A stretch of DNA of 64,000 nt from Coniochaeta sp. PMI_546. Its lineage: Eukaryota > Ascomycota > Sordariomycetes > Coniochaetales > Coniochaetaceae. The translations under genes were made by a program, and so were the position numbers. The stretch lies in the NCBI GenBank assembly GCA_021432605.1, contig MU271154.1, positions 124,001 through 188,000 of the forward strand, written 5' to 3'. Shown piece by piece: positions 32,309 through 44,700 of the stretch (position 1 is its first letter; every line of letters begins with the position of its first letter). Below the pieces are notes generated by a model. That model did not search any database. It was not told the origin of the DNA and was given only the letters and a program-made list of their open reading frames with translations.

Positions 32309-32880
32309 TTTGCTCGATGCAATCTAGCTGGCCAGCCAACTCGGTTGTGTCTATCCGCAAGCTCGCCCACTTGAGTTCTGTTGAAGTCTAGGCAGATGCC
32401 AACTGAATCACTGAACACGGCCAGAAGGCAACCAACAGAACCAATTAGGAGCGATCAAGTGTCGTAGAGTTGTACAATGGGTATTTGGAACATATAGCAG
32501 GCTCGTTGTATCATTTTCAAGCGTCAAGACATAGGTCGGAACAGTGGCTGCGTGGGGGCCCTGGTCAAAAACCTGGGACGCGATCAACACGGATTGCGGA
32601 GAAGCACTTTGTCGCGTCGCAAAGAAAATTGGAGAAAAGAAAACAAACAAACGGCGTTGCTAAGGCGGGGAAAGAGCATACACAGAGCGCTCCTTGTCGC
32701 CAACAACCATCTCAGCGACACTGATGACAACATTTTCGTTTGCGACTGCACCGTCAAAAATGAGCATGATCGCAGCTTGAACCACCCCGTTTATCGTTGT
32801 AGCTTAACCCCCCCTTTCTGGTGTTTCTTGTTCCGTTAACCACCATCCTTATCCTCGACATAACCGCCCAGATCGCGACC
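32309..32880. promoter_or_regulatory. shared divergent promoter of CDC7 and CND1
   Basis: 572 bp between outward-facing start codons of two chromosome-cycle genes. ACGCGA occurs at 32578-32583 and inverted at 32612-32617. These match the degenerate core of the G1/S MBF (MCB) element. A pyrimidine-rich segment precedes CND1. Confidence 0.45.
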
Positions 32881-35800
32881 ATGGGCTCGGTCGACTTCGA
32901 TATCAACGATGCTCTCAAGCATTACATGAGCGATCCTGCCGCTATTCAGACTCCAGAAGCCGACAGCATTCTGGTAGACTGTGAAAACGATCCAGAGTCT
33001 CTGGCCGACAATGGCACCATTAACGCTGTGCTCAACCCTATTGTCGATGCCGTCGCCGAGAATCCGGATGCCATTACGCGTAGCACGCGCTTCGACTCTC
33101 TCCAGTTTCTTCTCAAGTGCGCCCCCATTTTCTCTGAACCTTTTCCAGTTCCTTTCTCCTCGTCTGTTCACAGCACTCCGCGCCAGTCATGGCCGAGGTC
33201 TAAGACGGCAGACAGTCCGGCGTCTGCTCGACTGCATCGTACAGGCGCCAATACGAACCATGGAGCGCATAATTCTAAACTGTTCTCTCAATCTAGGTAT
33301 ACATCATTTCTCTCGCCCCATGCGCTGAGCAAGATCTTCGACCTCATCACATCTGGCCTAGCCACAGAAGCCGACGTCATACATCACGATCTCGAATCTG
33401 ACGAGCAGGAACTCATCGCCCACCACAAGCAGCTTCTCGAAATATATGGGTTCTTGCTCCAGTGGACCATTGCTGCTGTTGAGACCAAGGCTGCGGAGAA
33501 GTCCTCCACATCGCTACCAGTCCGCAGCAGAGGCAAGCCAAAAGGCAAAAAGGATGCCGCCGCCAAGGACAGCAACTGGGACTCTTCGTCTCAGCTCGAG
33601 ACGGCTCTTAACACAATGTGCAAGGTCTTGAAGTTGAAGCTGAGCAAGATCTTCTTGACCACATCCGAGAGGGACACATTCATTGGGCTATTGACACGCC
33701 CGGCCTACATGGTTCTCGAGAGCGAACAGAGAGTCAAAAACACGAGCATTCGTATGCATGTGTTTAAAGTGCTGTGTATCGCTGTAAAGCACCATGGTCA
33801 TGGCTATGGTATGCTAGATGCCCCTTTCGAGCAGCGGAATGCCTTGCTGACACGCAACAGCTGCACAGATATCTATCGTCCAGAACCTGACCTACTTCGA
33901 GCATCTGGCGGAACCTATGGCGGAGCTTCTGCATATCCTTGCCGAGCAATACGACTACCCGCAATTGGCAGACGAGGTTTTGAGAGAACTCAGTAACAAG
34001 GAGTTCAATAGCAACGATACCAAGGGACCCAAGTCTGTCTCGGCTTTCATGATCAAACTTTCTGAGCTGGCCCCGAGGCTGGTGATCAAACAGGTTACTC
34101 TGATGGCGAAACAACTTGACAGCGAGGTATGCGCAGAATTGCACTCTATGTATTCAAGCTGTCGCTAACCAGCACCAGTCCTATACTCTTAGAAGCGCCC
34201 TCATCGAAGTATTTGGTAACATGCTTGCCCACCTTAGCAAGTCCGACGATCGGGGAGAAAACCACAAAACTCAGATGAACGCCTTCTTTGACGTCCTTGA
34301 AGAGCGTTTCCTGGACCTCAACCCCTACTGTCGGTGTCGGACCATTCAGGTCTACATCAAGCTGTGCGACCTGGAGCAGAAGTTCCCCAAAAGACGCCAG
34401 AAAGCCGCCGAGTTGGCATGCCGCAGCCTTGAAGACAAGAGTAGCAACGTCCGAAGGAACGCAATCAAGCTGTTGGGCACACTAATAAGGACGCACCCTT
34501 TCACAGCTTTACACGGCGCTCAGCTGTCGAGAAAGGATTGGCAGGCGCGCCTCGAGAAGGTTGAGTCGGAACTCGACGCCCTGAAGCCCCCTGCCGGAGC
34601 CCCTGGACTGGGTGAAGACAAGGGAAACACAACTGTGGACAACGAGCTTCTGGACGAGGCAACTCAGCTCGAGTCGCCGAAAAAGCAGCCGACACAAATG
34701 ACGGAGGAGGAGAAGCTTGAGGCCATTCGGAAAGCTCAAGAAGAGGCCGCGACGTCAGAGGCAATCGAGAAGTTGACCTTGACCAAGCGGTACTACAGCG
34801 AGGCGTTGAAGTTCATCGACGTACTCCACGAGGCTACGACGACTGTCTGCCAGCTTCTCGGCTCCAAGAACAAGAGCGAGGTCATCGAGGCCATGGATTT
34901 CTTCGAAATTGGCGATGCCTACAACATTGAGCAAAACAAGTTGGGCATTCGCCGGATGCTTCGACTTATCTGGACCAAGGGCAACAGTGACGAAGGCAAG
35001 GGCGTCCAGACCCATCTCATCGAATGCTACAAGCGCCTTTTCTTCGAAGCTCCTGACACGTTCAGCCCGAATGATGCCGCCAACTACATTGCTCGCAACA
35101 TGATCAGCTTAACCTTTGGTGCGACACCAGCCGAATTAACCTCGCTCGAGCAACTGCTAAGCACCATGATGAAGGGCGGGATGATTCCAGACACTGTGGT
35201 CGCTAAGCTCTGGCAGGTGTATGGCGTTCAGAAGCGAGAGATATCTCACACACAGCGCCGAGGCGCCATAATGGTCCTGGGGATGCTAGCGACGGCCAGT
35301 CCGGAGATCGTCGTTGGCGAGATGGAGACAATGCTTAGGACCGGCCTAGGACCACATGGCAGGGCAGATCTCCAGCTTGCCAAGTATACGTGCATTGCCC
35401 TGCGCCGCATCAATCCTACGGGACGGCAGGCTAAGGATTCCGCCGTCAAGTTCTCGAGGCTCCAGAATGACCATGCCGTGCTCGCCAGACTAGCGGCAAT
35501 CACGGAAGTGCCTTCGGACAGCAAGGATTGGTACGGCGTTGCGGAACAGGCTATCAATGCTATTTATGCAATTGCACGCCACCCTGACGTTCTATGCTCA
35601 GAGATGATCCGTCGCAAGACCAAAAGAGTATTCGCCCCGCAGACCTCCCGACCCAGTTCACGAGACGAAAATCAGACACAAGCCAATGCTGAGGGTGAAG
35701 ATGGCGCAGAGACCACTGTTCTCGGCCCTACTCAGCAAGATCCGGCATCGGACCCAAAGAAGCAGAAGAAGGATGGCGCTATTGCACTATCCCAGTTGCT

Positions 35801-36911
35801 CTTCATCGTTGGCCATGTCGCCATCAAACAGATTGTTCATCTTGAGCTATGCGAACTGGACTTCAAGCGCCGCAAGCAAGAGAAGGAGAAGAATGCGGCT
35901 GCTGCGAAGGCTGATAAATCATCTGCGTCGGTCTCCTCGTCACGCCGGAAGTCAACGACGAAGGAGAAGGCCAAGGAGCCACAGGAGGAAGAAGGCGACG
36001 AGCTGGATCTCATCGGCGGCACGACTGAAGATGACTTCACTGAGGCTATGGCTCACATCCGGGAACGGGAGCTTCTCTTCGGCCCGCAAAGTCTCCTCGC
36101 GCTCTTCGGCCCTCTCGTATCGGAGATATGTGCCAACAATACATCATATAAGGATAGAGGCCTTCAGCAAGCTGCCACGCTCTGCCTGGCGAAGCTGATG
36201 TGCGTCAGCTCGGAGTACTGCGAGGCGAACTTGCCGCTTCTGATCACCATCATGGAACGCAGCGCGGACGCTACAGTGAGGTCCAACGCCGTCATAGCGC
36301 TCGGCGACATGGCCGTCTGCTTCAACCACCTGATCGACGAGAACACCGATTTCCTCTACCGGCGGTTGGCCGACCCAGACCCAAGTGTCAAGCGGACGTG
36401 CTTGATGACGCTGACCTTCCTGATCCTGGCCGGCCAGGTCAAGGTCAAGGGTCAGCTAGGCGAGATGGCCAAGTGTCTCGAGGACGAGGATAAGCGGATT
36501 GCGGATCTGGCCCGGATGTTCTTCACCGAGCTCAGCACCAAGGACAATGCGGTCTACAACCACTTTGTCGACATGTTTAGCTTGCTCAGTGCCGATCGTG
36601 GAATGGAGGAGGAGAGTTTCAGGAGGGTGGTTAAGTTCTTGCTTGGGTTTGTCGAGAAGGTGAGTTCCCCGTCTCTCATTCCAGGGCGAAAAGTCCTCCT
36701 TTGCGATGTTTGCTGATACTGACGGCCCATGTTCTAGGACAAGCATGCCAAGCAGCTGGCGGACAAGCTCGCTGCCCGTCTCGGACGCTGCGATACTGAA
36801 AGACAGTGGAACGATGTTGCCTTCGCCCTGGGCCAGCTACAGCACAAGAACGAGGACATCACCAAGCTGGTGTCAGAGGGCTTCAAGCTGGTGCAGGGTC
36901 CGGTCGCCTAG
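32881..36911 (+). CDS. CND1: condensin complex subunit 1 (CAP-D2/Ycs4/Cnd1)
   Basis: HEAT-repeat regulatory subunit of condensin, required for mitotic chromosome compaction. Five exons: 32881-33116, 33297-33808, 33861-34126, 34179-36659 and 36738-36911; introns 180, 52, 52 and 78 nt; 1222 aa. The first intron is a multiple of three and open, so it can be mistaken for coding; removing it restores FLLKYTSFLSPHAL. The N-terminal Cnd1_N part starts FDINDALKHYMSDP. The C-terminal Cnd1 domain includes SDATVRSN-like HEAT helices (SADATVRSNAVIALGDMAV), DPDPSVKRTCLMTLTFLILA and FFTELSTKDNAVYNHFVDMF. Lys-rich and acidic linkers near 1000 aa are typical. The last exon begins DKHAKQLADKL. All parts of the family are present. 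Confidence 0.95.
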
Positions 36912-37353
36912 GCTGAGCGTGCCGTATGAAGCAATACGAACTGCGTAAAGTTCTTTGTCTGGGTGGTGTTAAGGAGTTCAGTCTTGGCTTGGAATGGATA
37001 CCAGGTGTCTATGTCGCTGTATACATGTTGCATTTCTAATTGGTCTAATGGTGCTGATGTTCTTGTCCGTTGATAATACCAATTCTCGTTCTCCTCTTCC
37101 GGTCCTTCGAATATGTCCGTACCAAGTCTGCAGGGTTATAATAAAGGGGAGCACGTAATGCCTGACTTCAAAGGTCACATAACGCGAACTGACCGATCAC
37201 GACAATTCGAAAGAGTGAATCGATCACGCAAGGATTCACAGTATATTTATGTACAACGGGGAGCTCTATATTCTCCCAACTCTGATGCTGAGTTCTCAGC
37301 CAACCCGGCCCCAGAAGATCATCCTGCGCATCCAATCCATCTATTCCAATACC
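36912..37353. other. intergenic between convergent genes, nothing recognised
   Basis: 3' flanks of CND1 and the complex I subunit gene. Confidence 0.6.
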
Positions 37354-38400
37354 TTACTTCGAGATATCCTTGGGCGTCACTGCGTATGTTGGGCGCACAT
37401 ATCTAATCCGACAGTCAGTCATCGTCACAAATCCCACTCAAGGAGCCAGATGGCAGCCGAGGCCAAGCTGCAACTGGCATCGCAGACACTCCATTGCGTT
37501 GTAACTCACCTATCAGAGTGGAAGACCTTGAAATTTTCGCCCATAAGCTCCTTCTCCCGAGCCTGGTCGGCGAGATGCCTCCGGACTTGATCCCGGTCTT
37601 CCTCTGCTTGCAGCAAGGGGATAAGGTGGATGCGCGACCACATCTTCTCGCGGGCATACTCACTGTAGCAGGAGTTTAACAGTCAGCAGTGCCCTTACTC
37701 TCCACTCTCATCTAAGTCTTGATAGAGGTGTATTTGTGTATTAGATGAGGAGGATCAAGTTGGACGTACTTCTGCTCCCGGATGCCGAGCGTTAGCTTGT
37801 ACCAACCGTAGATCATGATCACGCCGGCGGCACCGAGGAGGGTAGCAGGGCGGAAGCCGCGGGCTGGCAGGTTGCGCTGAGTGGAATGACGAATTAGCTT
37901 TGGTCGTCCAAAGAGGTAATAAACAAAGACTGGCGATAGGCGTGTTTAGAATGCTCCACCAGCTCTCGACGCCACCCGTCCATGAAACGCTCCAGTCATT
38001 GTCGAGTTCTTGACTAGTCAATACGCCCCAATGTCAAGGACGACGGCTTTGTCTCCAGCCGTAGACCGAGGAACCGCGCCGTACAGATGGTTCATTGAGT
38101 TCTCTGTCGTAGAATTGGCCGAGTGTTCGCAAGTGTGTCAATGCCTTGTTGTCTATTTCCCTCCTTTGCCTCTCTTCACCACCATCATCTCTTCCTCAAT
38201 ATTTCGATATTGTACCAATCATGGCAGCCAGATTTACCAAGCATGGAACCAAGGCATCTGACGAGGTAGCCAATCGAGCAAGTCGCACCGTTGGAAGAAA
38301 GTTCATCGAGGAAGCACGCTTGAAAGGAATGACTATGCGGGCAACCCACCTTGTACTGAACGGCCTCATAGCCGCCAGCCGGCGGCATATCTTGCGGCAT
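37354..38400 (-). CDS. NDUFA13: mitochondrial complex I subunit GRIM-19 / NDUFA13-type
   Basis: Small membrane subunit of NADH:ubiquinone oxidoreductase, 119 aa, rebuilt from four short exons: 38400-38350, 37876-37770, 37662-37510 and 37402-37354. Introns are 473, 107, 107 and all have GT-AG ends. The protein starts MPQDMPPAGGYEAVQYK, then RNLPARGFRPATLL, a single transmembrane helix (GAAGVIMIYGWYKL), then IREQ joined to NEYAREKMWSRIHLIPLLQA, and HSDRYVRPTYAVTPKDISK. This is the full conserved family layout. No single open frame reveals the gene, and its 473-nt first intron hides a chance antisense frame. It should sit in the inner mitochondrial membrane arm of complex I. Confidence 0.93.
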
Positions 38401-39126
38401 GTTGGGCGATTTCTGTGTAGGACGCTCGTACGAGGAAGGGTTCGGTCTTCGCGGTCGTCGACGGTCGAGGAGTGGGCGACGTCCCACCCAACTGCGCGAT
38501 TCGGAAGAGGTCGATTGGCGGTACAATGACCTCTCGATTGACAACGGCTGCGAGGAGTGAGGTGTGAGACACCGTTAGCTGGAGGCAATTGACGTCCTAG
38601 ACGGTATTTGGCGATGTTTGGAGGATGGTGCTCTTTGCCAGAGGTCAATTCAAGCTTGAAGCTCGGGCCATTCTCGGCTGATTACATAAGTGGAGATTTG
38701 CAAGCCAGCCCTCCCGTCCAGGTCGTCGAAGTTACACACCTGGACTGCATCTTCTACGAGTACGAATGACAAGGAAATACTTTGCAGGGTGTAAATCATA
38801 ATGAGGTGTACACATTGGTATTCCTTGTCCCCGAACCATCTATATGTACATACGATGATGGAGGCATCTTGTCAACAGATGAATAAGCTTGTCCAAAGCC
38901 AAATGAACACGCCAGAAGGTATCCGATCCCAGAAGCGCCAACCAGAATCAATACTCCAGAGCCATGCTATGCAGCTTGAATCTATACCATTCATCATACA
39001 CAACATCGTGCCAAGACGATGGCCCTCGAGCCGTCCTATGTCCAATCCATAAGTACCTGCATGGAAGTCCTAAATCACATGAACACCCTAACTCCTATAA
39101 GCTTTCCGACAGCAGAGAATAGGCAG
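38401..39126. other. intergenic, nothing recognised
   Basis: 5' flank of the GRIM-19 gene and 3' flank of FCP1. A plus-strand open frame at 38146-38529 overlaps exon 1 antisense and is not called. Confidence 0.55.
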
Positions 39127-41721
39127 CTAAGCTTTCTCGCGCTGCTGGTCCTCGGCCCTCTGTTGTTCTTGCTCCTCTCGTTCCTCCGCCTCGAACTCGG
39201 CGATGAGGTCGGCCTCAAGCTCATCTTCGTCGATGTCGAGACCGTCGTCATCGTCCGCTGCATCGCCCTCGTCTACCTTTTCGGTAGGCAGACTGGCCCC
39301 ATTCGAGGTAGAGGCGTCGGCCTCGTCGCCCGTCACTTGGGGTGTGGGGAGGCTGGTGTCGGCATCTGCGTTGTATTCGGCCCGAAGGGACGAGCCTGGT
39401 CGGTCTCTTGCGAGTCGTTGCTTCTTAGACAGACTACTCGAGTTGTTCTCAACACTGTCCGCGTCAGAAGCTGCGCTTTCGTCATCATCGTCGACGTGCT
39501 TGCGCTTGCGAGAGACCTCTCCGTTCTCGCCATCCCCATTGGTGTCTTCTCTATCAGTGGAGGCGCCGTCCTGGTCTTCGTCGTCCTCGTCGTCTGAGGG
39601 AGAAGCAAGAAATTCATCCAGCTCTTCGTCCGCCTCGCCCCAATTGAAAGTCTTGAGAGCATCGACCGGAGACATCTGGCCGTCCTCAAGGTCCGGAGGG
39701 AGAAGATTCTCCTCATCTTCATCAATATCACCAGGCTCATCTTCCGAGTCTGGCTCCTCATCGATTTCCGGGTTCCGGCCAGTATCGATTGGGAGCTCCA
39801 GGCGTGGCCGGCTTGTGCGTAGAGGCTTCTCCGTTGCCGTCGCAGCGTTGTCAGTGTCCTCCGCATCGCTTACAAGCTCTGCATCCGTTGTCTCGGCAGA
39901 GGCAGCGGCCGAAGCGGCCTCCTTTGGCCTGGCACGGTCGGCAGGGTGAATATCCACGAGGTAAGGTGTTTCGTCTAGCCGTCTCCATTGTGTGAGAGAC
40001 TCCAATAACCACTCCTGGTTGACGATTTTGATTGAGGGAAACTTCGCCGCCTGACGGACCTTCTGCGTTCTCGGTCGCGCACTGCTGACAACCAGATGCG
40101 TGATGTCTCTGCTGACCCTGTCGCGAAGTTCGGCGCCAAAACTTGCTACCTGAAGGCCGAGCTCGGATTTCCTGACGTCCATCCCGATAGGGACGAGCCC
40201 TGATAAGACGAGCTTCGTGCCCCGCAGCACCCTTGCTTTCAAGGAATCCAGCACCCGGCCGACATCCGGGACCGCGGACGGGTCTGCCGCTACCACCCGA
40301 TCGTATTCTCGGTAGTATTCCTCGTGAAGCGCCATGAGGTGCTGTTCGAGAAAGTGCAGCTCGCGGTCGTCATCCAATAATAAATGGTGTCGCTGGTGTG
40401 GCGAGGACGATGGCCGTTCGTCGCCGCTAGCAGCCTCAGGCGTCTTTTCGGCTTCCTCATCTTCCTTGTCGAGCTGCTCTTGGAGGTGGAGAAGAGGCCT
40501 GTCCTTGATCTGCTTTTCCAGCTCACGCGCCTGCTGCTCAATCTGTCGTTTGGTGAGAACGGGGTTATCCGCGCCACTCATATTCACCAGCTCCTCCAAG
40601 GCAGACGGCTTCTCAGCTTGGTCATTGGTGGCAGCTCCAGTGCCATCTTTGGGTTGTGACTGGCCATTGTTGGTTGGAATAGGTGTGGCGGCTGCTGCAG
40701 GTGAGGCGAGTAAATCTTCGCGTTTGGGTAAGAAGCTCGAATTGATATCGCCAATGCCCTTGAAGAAATCGTAGGGTACTACTTTGATAAGGTTAGGCCT
40801 GTTTCGAGGCCAGACATCAGCCCGATCATCGATTATGACCACCATGTTGGTGCTCACGGGGAAGAGACGCTGCAGACTCTTGGCAGTCATGCTGCCGTTC
40901 TCGTCGCGGCTAATGACACGGTTTCCAAAGAGCTTCTGTTGAGGATCCACTAGCTTCGCGATGTTCAGTGCGTAAGCGCGAGTACCCATGGTATAAACAT
41001 GCAACTCGTACTTGTCCGCGATCTTGCGAAGGAAGTCCTCCAGACCAGGACGCAGCTTGATGTAATACCAACAGCCAGTCGCCAGGCCCCTTGGACCGTC
41101 ATCATTCAGCTGAAAGCTCTTGACTTCCTTAACGGACTCGTAGTTTGGGTTGCTGGGATCGCGCTGCCATTCCCCTATTGTAGGCTCTATGCAAGCGTGA
41201 ATAATGGTCTGGTCGAGATCGACAACCAGGCTCAGTTTCCTCTGCCGCAGAAGGCGCCGTTGTAGTTCTTGCTCTGCACGCTGCGCTTGGACTTCGCTGA
41301 CGGTTAGGCTCGTTTGATCGTGGGTCATGTTGATGGGGGCGCGTTCTGTATCCCGGCTTTCACTGGCCCAATTCACCTCGGTCATGTCTTTGCCGCATAT
41401 GGCGCACAGGCCTTGGAACTGGATTTCGTGGGAGCAGGTCTCTTGCACAACGAGACACGGGCAGTCGGCCGTGATGACTTGTCCTTCTCTTATGCGCCAT
41501 TGCCGGATCTCGCCATCCACTGGACTATCCCAGTCGGCGATGGTAACCCGTTCTTCCTCCCAGGTGTCGCCGCGTATGTGGTCGCCGACAGTCTCCATCC
41601 ATCTGAAGGAATACTGCATCAGGGGCTCCTGTTTCTTGATCTCATCGCCGGGCGACTTGATTAATTTGACGATGGTTATGGGGTACCGCAGTCGGTGACC
41701 CAGACGGATAGTCTTGGTCAT
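39127..41721 (-). CDS. FCP1: RNA polymerase II CTD phosphatase Fcp1
   Basis: Mg-dependent phosphatase that dephosphorylates the Pol II C-terminal repeat (Ser2-P) to recycle polymerase. 864 aa, one exon, starting at ATG 41721 (MTKTIRLGHRLRYPI); the frame is open upstream but lacks another ATG. A biotinyl-like N-terminal region (DSPVDGEIRQW) and a Cys pair region (CSHEI, CAICG) precede the FCPH domain with the catalytic DLDQT at 168-172, then IKLRPGLEDFL, ELHVYTMGTRAYA and VVIIDDRADVW. A BRCT domain follows (VLRGTKLVLSGLVPIGMDV to VNQEWLLESLTQW). The tail is strongly acidic with KRKHVDDDDE, the expected TFIIF-binding type end. Fully conserved family layout. Confidence 0.95.
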   Translation of the reverse strand: MTKTIRLGHRLRYPITIVKLIKSPGDEIKKQEPLMQYSFRWMETVGDHIRGDTWEEERVTIADWDSPVDGEIRQWRIREGQVITADCPCLVVQETCSHEIQFQGLCAICGKDMTEVNWASESRDTERAPINMTHDQTSLTVSEVQAQRAEQELQRRLLRQRKLSLVVDLDQTIIHACIEPTIGEWQRDPSNPNYESVKEVKSFQLNDDGPRGLATGCWYYIKLRPGLEDFLRKIADKYELHVYTMGTRAYALNIAKLVDPQQKLFGNRVISRDENGSMTAKSLQRLFPVSTNMVVIIDDRADVWPRNRPNLIKVVPYDFFKGIGDINSSFLPKREDLLASPAAAATPIPTNNGQSQPKDGTGAATNDQAEKPSALEELVNMSGADNPVLTKRQIEQQARELEKQIKDRPLLHLQEQLDKEDEEAEKTPEAASGDERPSSSPHQRHHLLLDDDRELHFLEQHLMALHEEYYREYDRVVAADPSAVPDVGRVLDSLKARVLRGTKLVLSGLVPIGMDVRKSELGLQVASFGAELRDRVSRDITHLVVSSARPRTQKVRQAAKFPSIKIVNQEWLLESLTQWRRLDETPYLVDIHPADRARPKEAASAAASAETTDAELVSDAEDTDNAATATEKPLRTSRPRLELPIDTGRNPEIDEEPDSEDEPGDIDEDEENLLPPDLEDGQMSPVDALKTFNWGEADEELDEFLASPSDDEDDEDQDGASTDREDTNGDGENGEVSRKRKHVDDDDESAASDADSVENNSSSLSKKQRLARDRPGSSLRAEYNADADTSLPTPQVTGDEADASTSNGASLPTEKVDEGDAADDDDGLDIDEDELEADLIAEFEAEEREEQEQQRAEDQQREKA

Positions 41722-44700
41722 GGCCGCCAAGGTTCGCAGGCTTCGATATGTGGATTGGGTATGGAAGCTTCTAGTGCTGCGTGTGCTCACGTAACAAGTA
41801 GCTCTGGGAAAGAGTCAAGTCAGCGAAAGCAGAAGGGAGGCGCACCGGTGATGGAGACTAACAACTTGGGAAGACTTGAGGTTCGAGCAACAAAAGCACG
41901 AGTTGCGACAGAGAGCTGAAGGGTGCAATCGGTAATCCCATCACGCAGGGAGTCGATATGGCTGCAGATGAAGAAAAAGAAAAAAACGAGATGTAGTCAA
42001 TATCTCAGTTCTTTGGCCGTGTTGTCAGTGCTGGAATGTTGGATGCTTTGACAGGTCTTTTTGTTGTCTTCGTCGTGGTTTCGTCTCATCCGATTGAGCG
42101 CGACGAGAGTTGACGAGCTGCAAACGGGCAAGTAGGTTTGTAGCGAATCTGGTCTAGCGTGACTATTGGTGGGGTATATGTGGCCCAAGCTCCTTTCCCT
42201 CGTGGCTCGTGGCGCGACTGAAGGGCAAGGTACCTTGATATTTTTGTCCCACGAAAGCCTCCAAAACTGGCCGAAGTAAGCTAGATGGCGGATGATTCGC
42301 CTGCACGTTCGAGGTTCAGTAAAACGTTGCTTTCAGGTACCAAGTTAGGCACGATGAAGTCACTCGAGCAAGTGAGGGTAGAATGTACGTCGGGGCGGTT
42401 TATCGTGCTATCGCGTGATGTAACTTGGGGAAAGACTAAGGTAAGCTTTGACCACATCTGCCGAACGGGTCCAGTCTGGAGGGGGGAAACGTCCAGCCTT
42501 TTGTACCCGAGAAGAAAAGAGGGGCAGGCACCGGGGACAGTGATCACGGAACTTGGATTGAGGGCCAAGGCCTCTGACCGCCTCTTCGTACCGGCAGAAT
42601 TTGCCCATCAACAAAACCTGGTAGCCAACTCTCGCCTTGAGACGGCGACATACCCTTAGAAATGTTGGTGATCGCTATTGATGTCGTTCTGTTACCTGCC
42701 ATTATGATCTCGCCATCGTCTAAACTCTTCGTGTGGAGCTGCGTTTTTCCGACGGAAGACGGTCCTTATATCAAATTAGATCGATGAACTTCTCTTCTTT
42801 TAACCCTGCGCGGGTGTTAGATCGGGGTAGAGGATGTTCACCTGACATTTTCCAGTCTCAGTTCTTTGTGTCCTTTATGTTCAAGTCTTTAGAGGATTAT
42901 CTCCGTCAGCTATCACTTAACAGCCCTAAGCCATGGAGGCCGGCCAAGGCTGGTGATGCCTTTACGCAGACAGAAGATCAACGCTCTCTCAACGAAGTGC
43001 GGCATGTTGGCGTCGAGGCCAAAACGGCAGACAGAGCTCACTCTCCTACCATGGTTAACTACACGGTTGGCTTTGCACATACGGACAACCATAAATGGCA
43101 TGGCGGAACGCCCGGCTGCAAAACTGGGCTGGTTGCTCGCATACAATACCTTGTCTGTATCGAAGCGTGATCCAGTTCTTGTTTTCTTTCTATCATCTAG
43201 AGCCTGCAGCGCGCACCTCACGAACCTGAAACCGACCGTACAACACTGCTTTAAGACTTCGCAATTAGGGCGTCTGCGCTGAAGCACCTCGGTCAGCCAT
43301 AAAGTCCACGAACATGTCACCGCCGCTGAAGGAGCTGAGGAGTATGATCTGGAGCTTTACAATAGCACATTTCCTTCACGGCCAACAATTCCGAGATTGA
43401 TGCGGCAGAATGAAAACACACTTCCGCGTGGAGGAGTGGCGGTGCAAGCTTCGACCCTGTATCAAAGTCATGGCCAGATCGAGTGCTCACATGCGCCAGC
43501 GATCTGTGCCTCCCCATTCTCCGGCGAGATACACGGAATCACCACCAACGCCATGGCTGGCCTCTTCTGTTCGCAAGTGTTCAGCCCTGATACCATCAAA
43601 CGGTCCGATCTTCTCGTCCTCAACTTGCCTATGGTCGTCGTGCGATCTAGCTTTAAAGTCAGACATGTCGCCTGTGAATACTACTCTAGCTGGGTAACAC
43701 TATGGTGGCTTCTTTGAACGATCTAGGGTACACTTGACTACATGGCTGGCACATTGACAAGCACATTCTACGATGCTCTGGATCTCTAATCCAGATGAAG
43801 CCGATTGGCATGTATTTGACGGATAGGTATTTTCAACCCATCTACGTTCTTGGCTTGGGTGCAGACCCTCTCGAGCTCCATACGCTCTCAGGCCCGGCAT
43901 CCTTGCATGCCCTTCGACTCGTGAAGCCTCTAGTGTTTCTCGCCATGAAGACTGGCTGCAGTTATTTTTCACCAGGTTCTCTCGGGCATCGAGGGATCGT
44001 TGTAAAGCTCTGTTACACCTATCCGATTGAAGTGATATATTTCACTCGGACACGTGAGAGAGGCTCTTATCTCACCGTCCTCAATCAAGCTTAGATCATG
44101 ATTTACGGTACCTGTAGAGAACTCTGTCTCTCAGGATACCTCTGCGTCTACCCGCTCCACCTGATAGTCTTAGTCCTGCCATGTATGGCATTCTTGGGGC
44201 TTCGTCAGCGTGCGTACATTGATGCGGATATTACCATGGGCCATCTTTTCCTCTTGGACTCAGCCGAGGCATATCGACTGCTGGAGGACACGTTAGTACA
44301 ATATTACGACCTCTGCCTTTCCGGTCTTGGATTCTTTCAGTGCCTGTTTCTCCGAACACAACCATCTCAAGTCCGACACTAGGAAAGCCATGATGATTCC
44401 CTACCACTCTTTGAGCCACGTCGAGGGCCTTCAGACGCCATATTTGCCATATTTAGCAGCACTTACGTCCAGCCGTTGTTCTGTGACGTTGCTAAATTGA
44501 TTGTAAACCAACGTTTCGCTTGTTCCTGAGAAATCAGGACTTAGATGTCACATCGGAGTCGCGGGATGGGATATCTTCGGCTATCTGACAATGCACTGGT
44601 GTTGACTCGTTTAAACGTGTTAGGCAAGACTTGTATCCAACAGCATTTGACTTCTGCCACTGAGAAACAGTCCTTGAAACAACCTCGCGTGATGGATGGG

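Noticed and set aside
38146-38529. Plus-strand open frame of 127 codons with a good ATG (MAARFTKHGTKAS)
   Set aside because: It runs antisense through conserved exon 1 and intron 1 of the GRIM-19 gene and has no recognisable domain.
39203-39949. 248-codon Ser-rich open frame antisense to FCP1
   Set aside because: It is the shadow of the Glu/Asp-rich FCP1 tail read on the opposite strand.
42285-43170. Plus-strand frames of 124 and 145 codons in the gene-poor stretch
   Set aside because: No domain, no splice continuity, and similar-length frames exist on the other strand at the same place.
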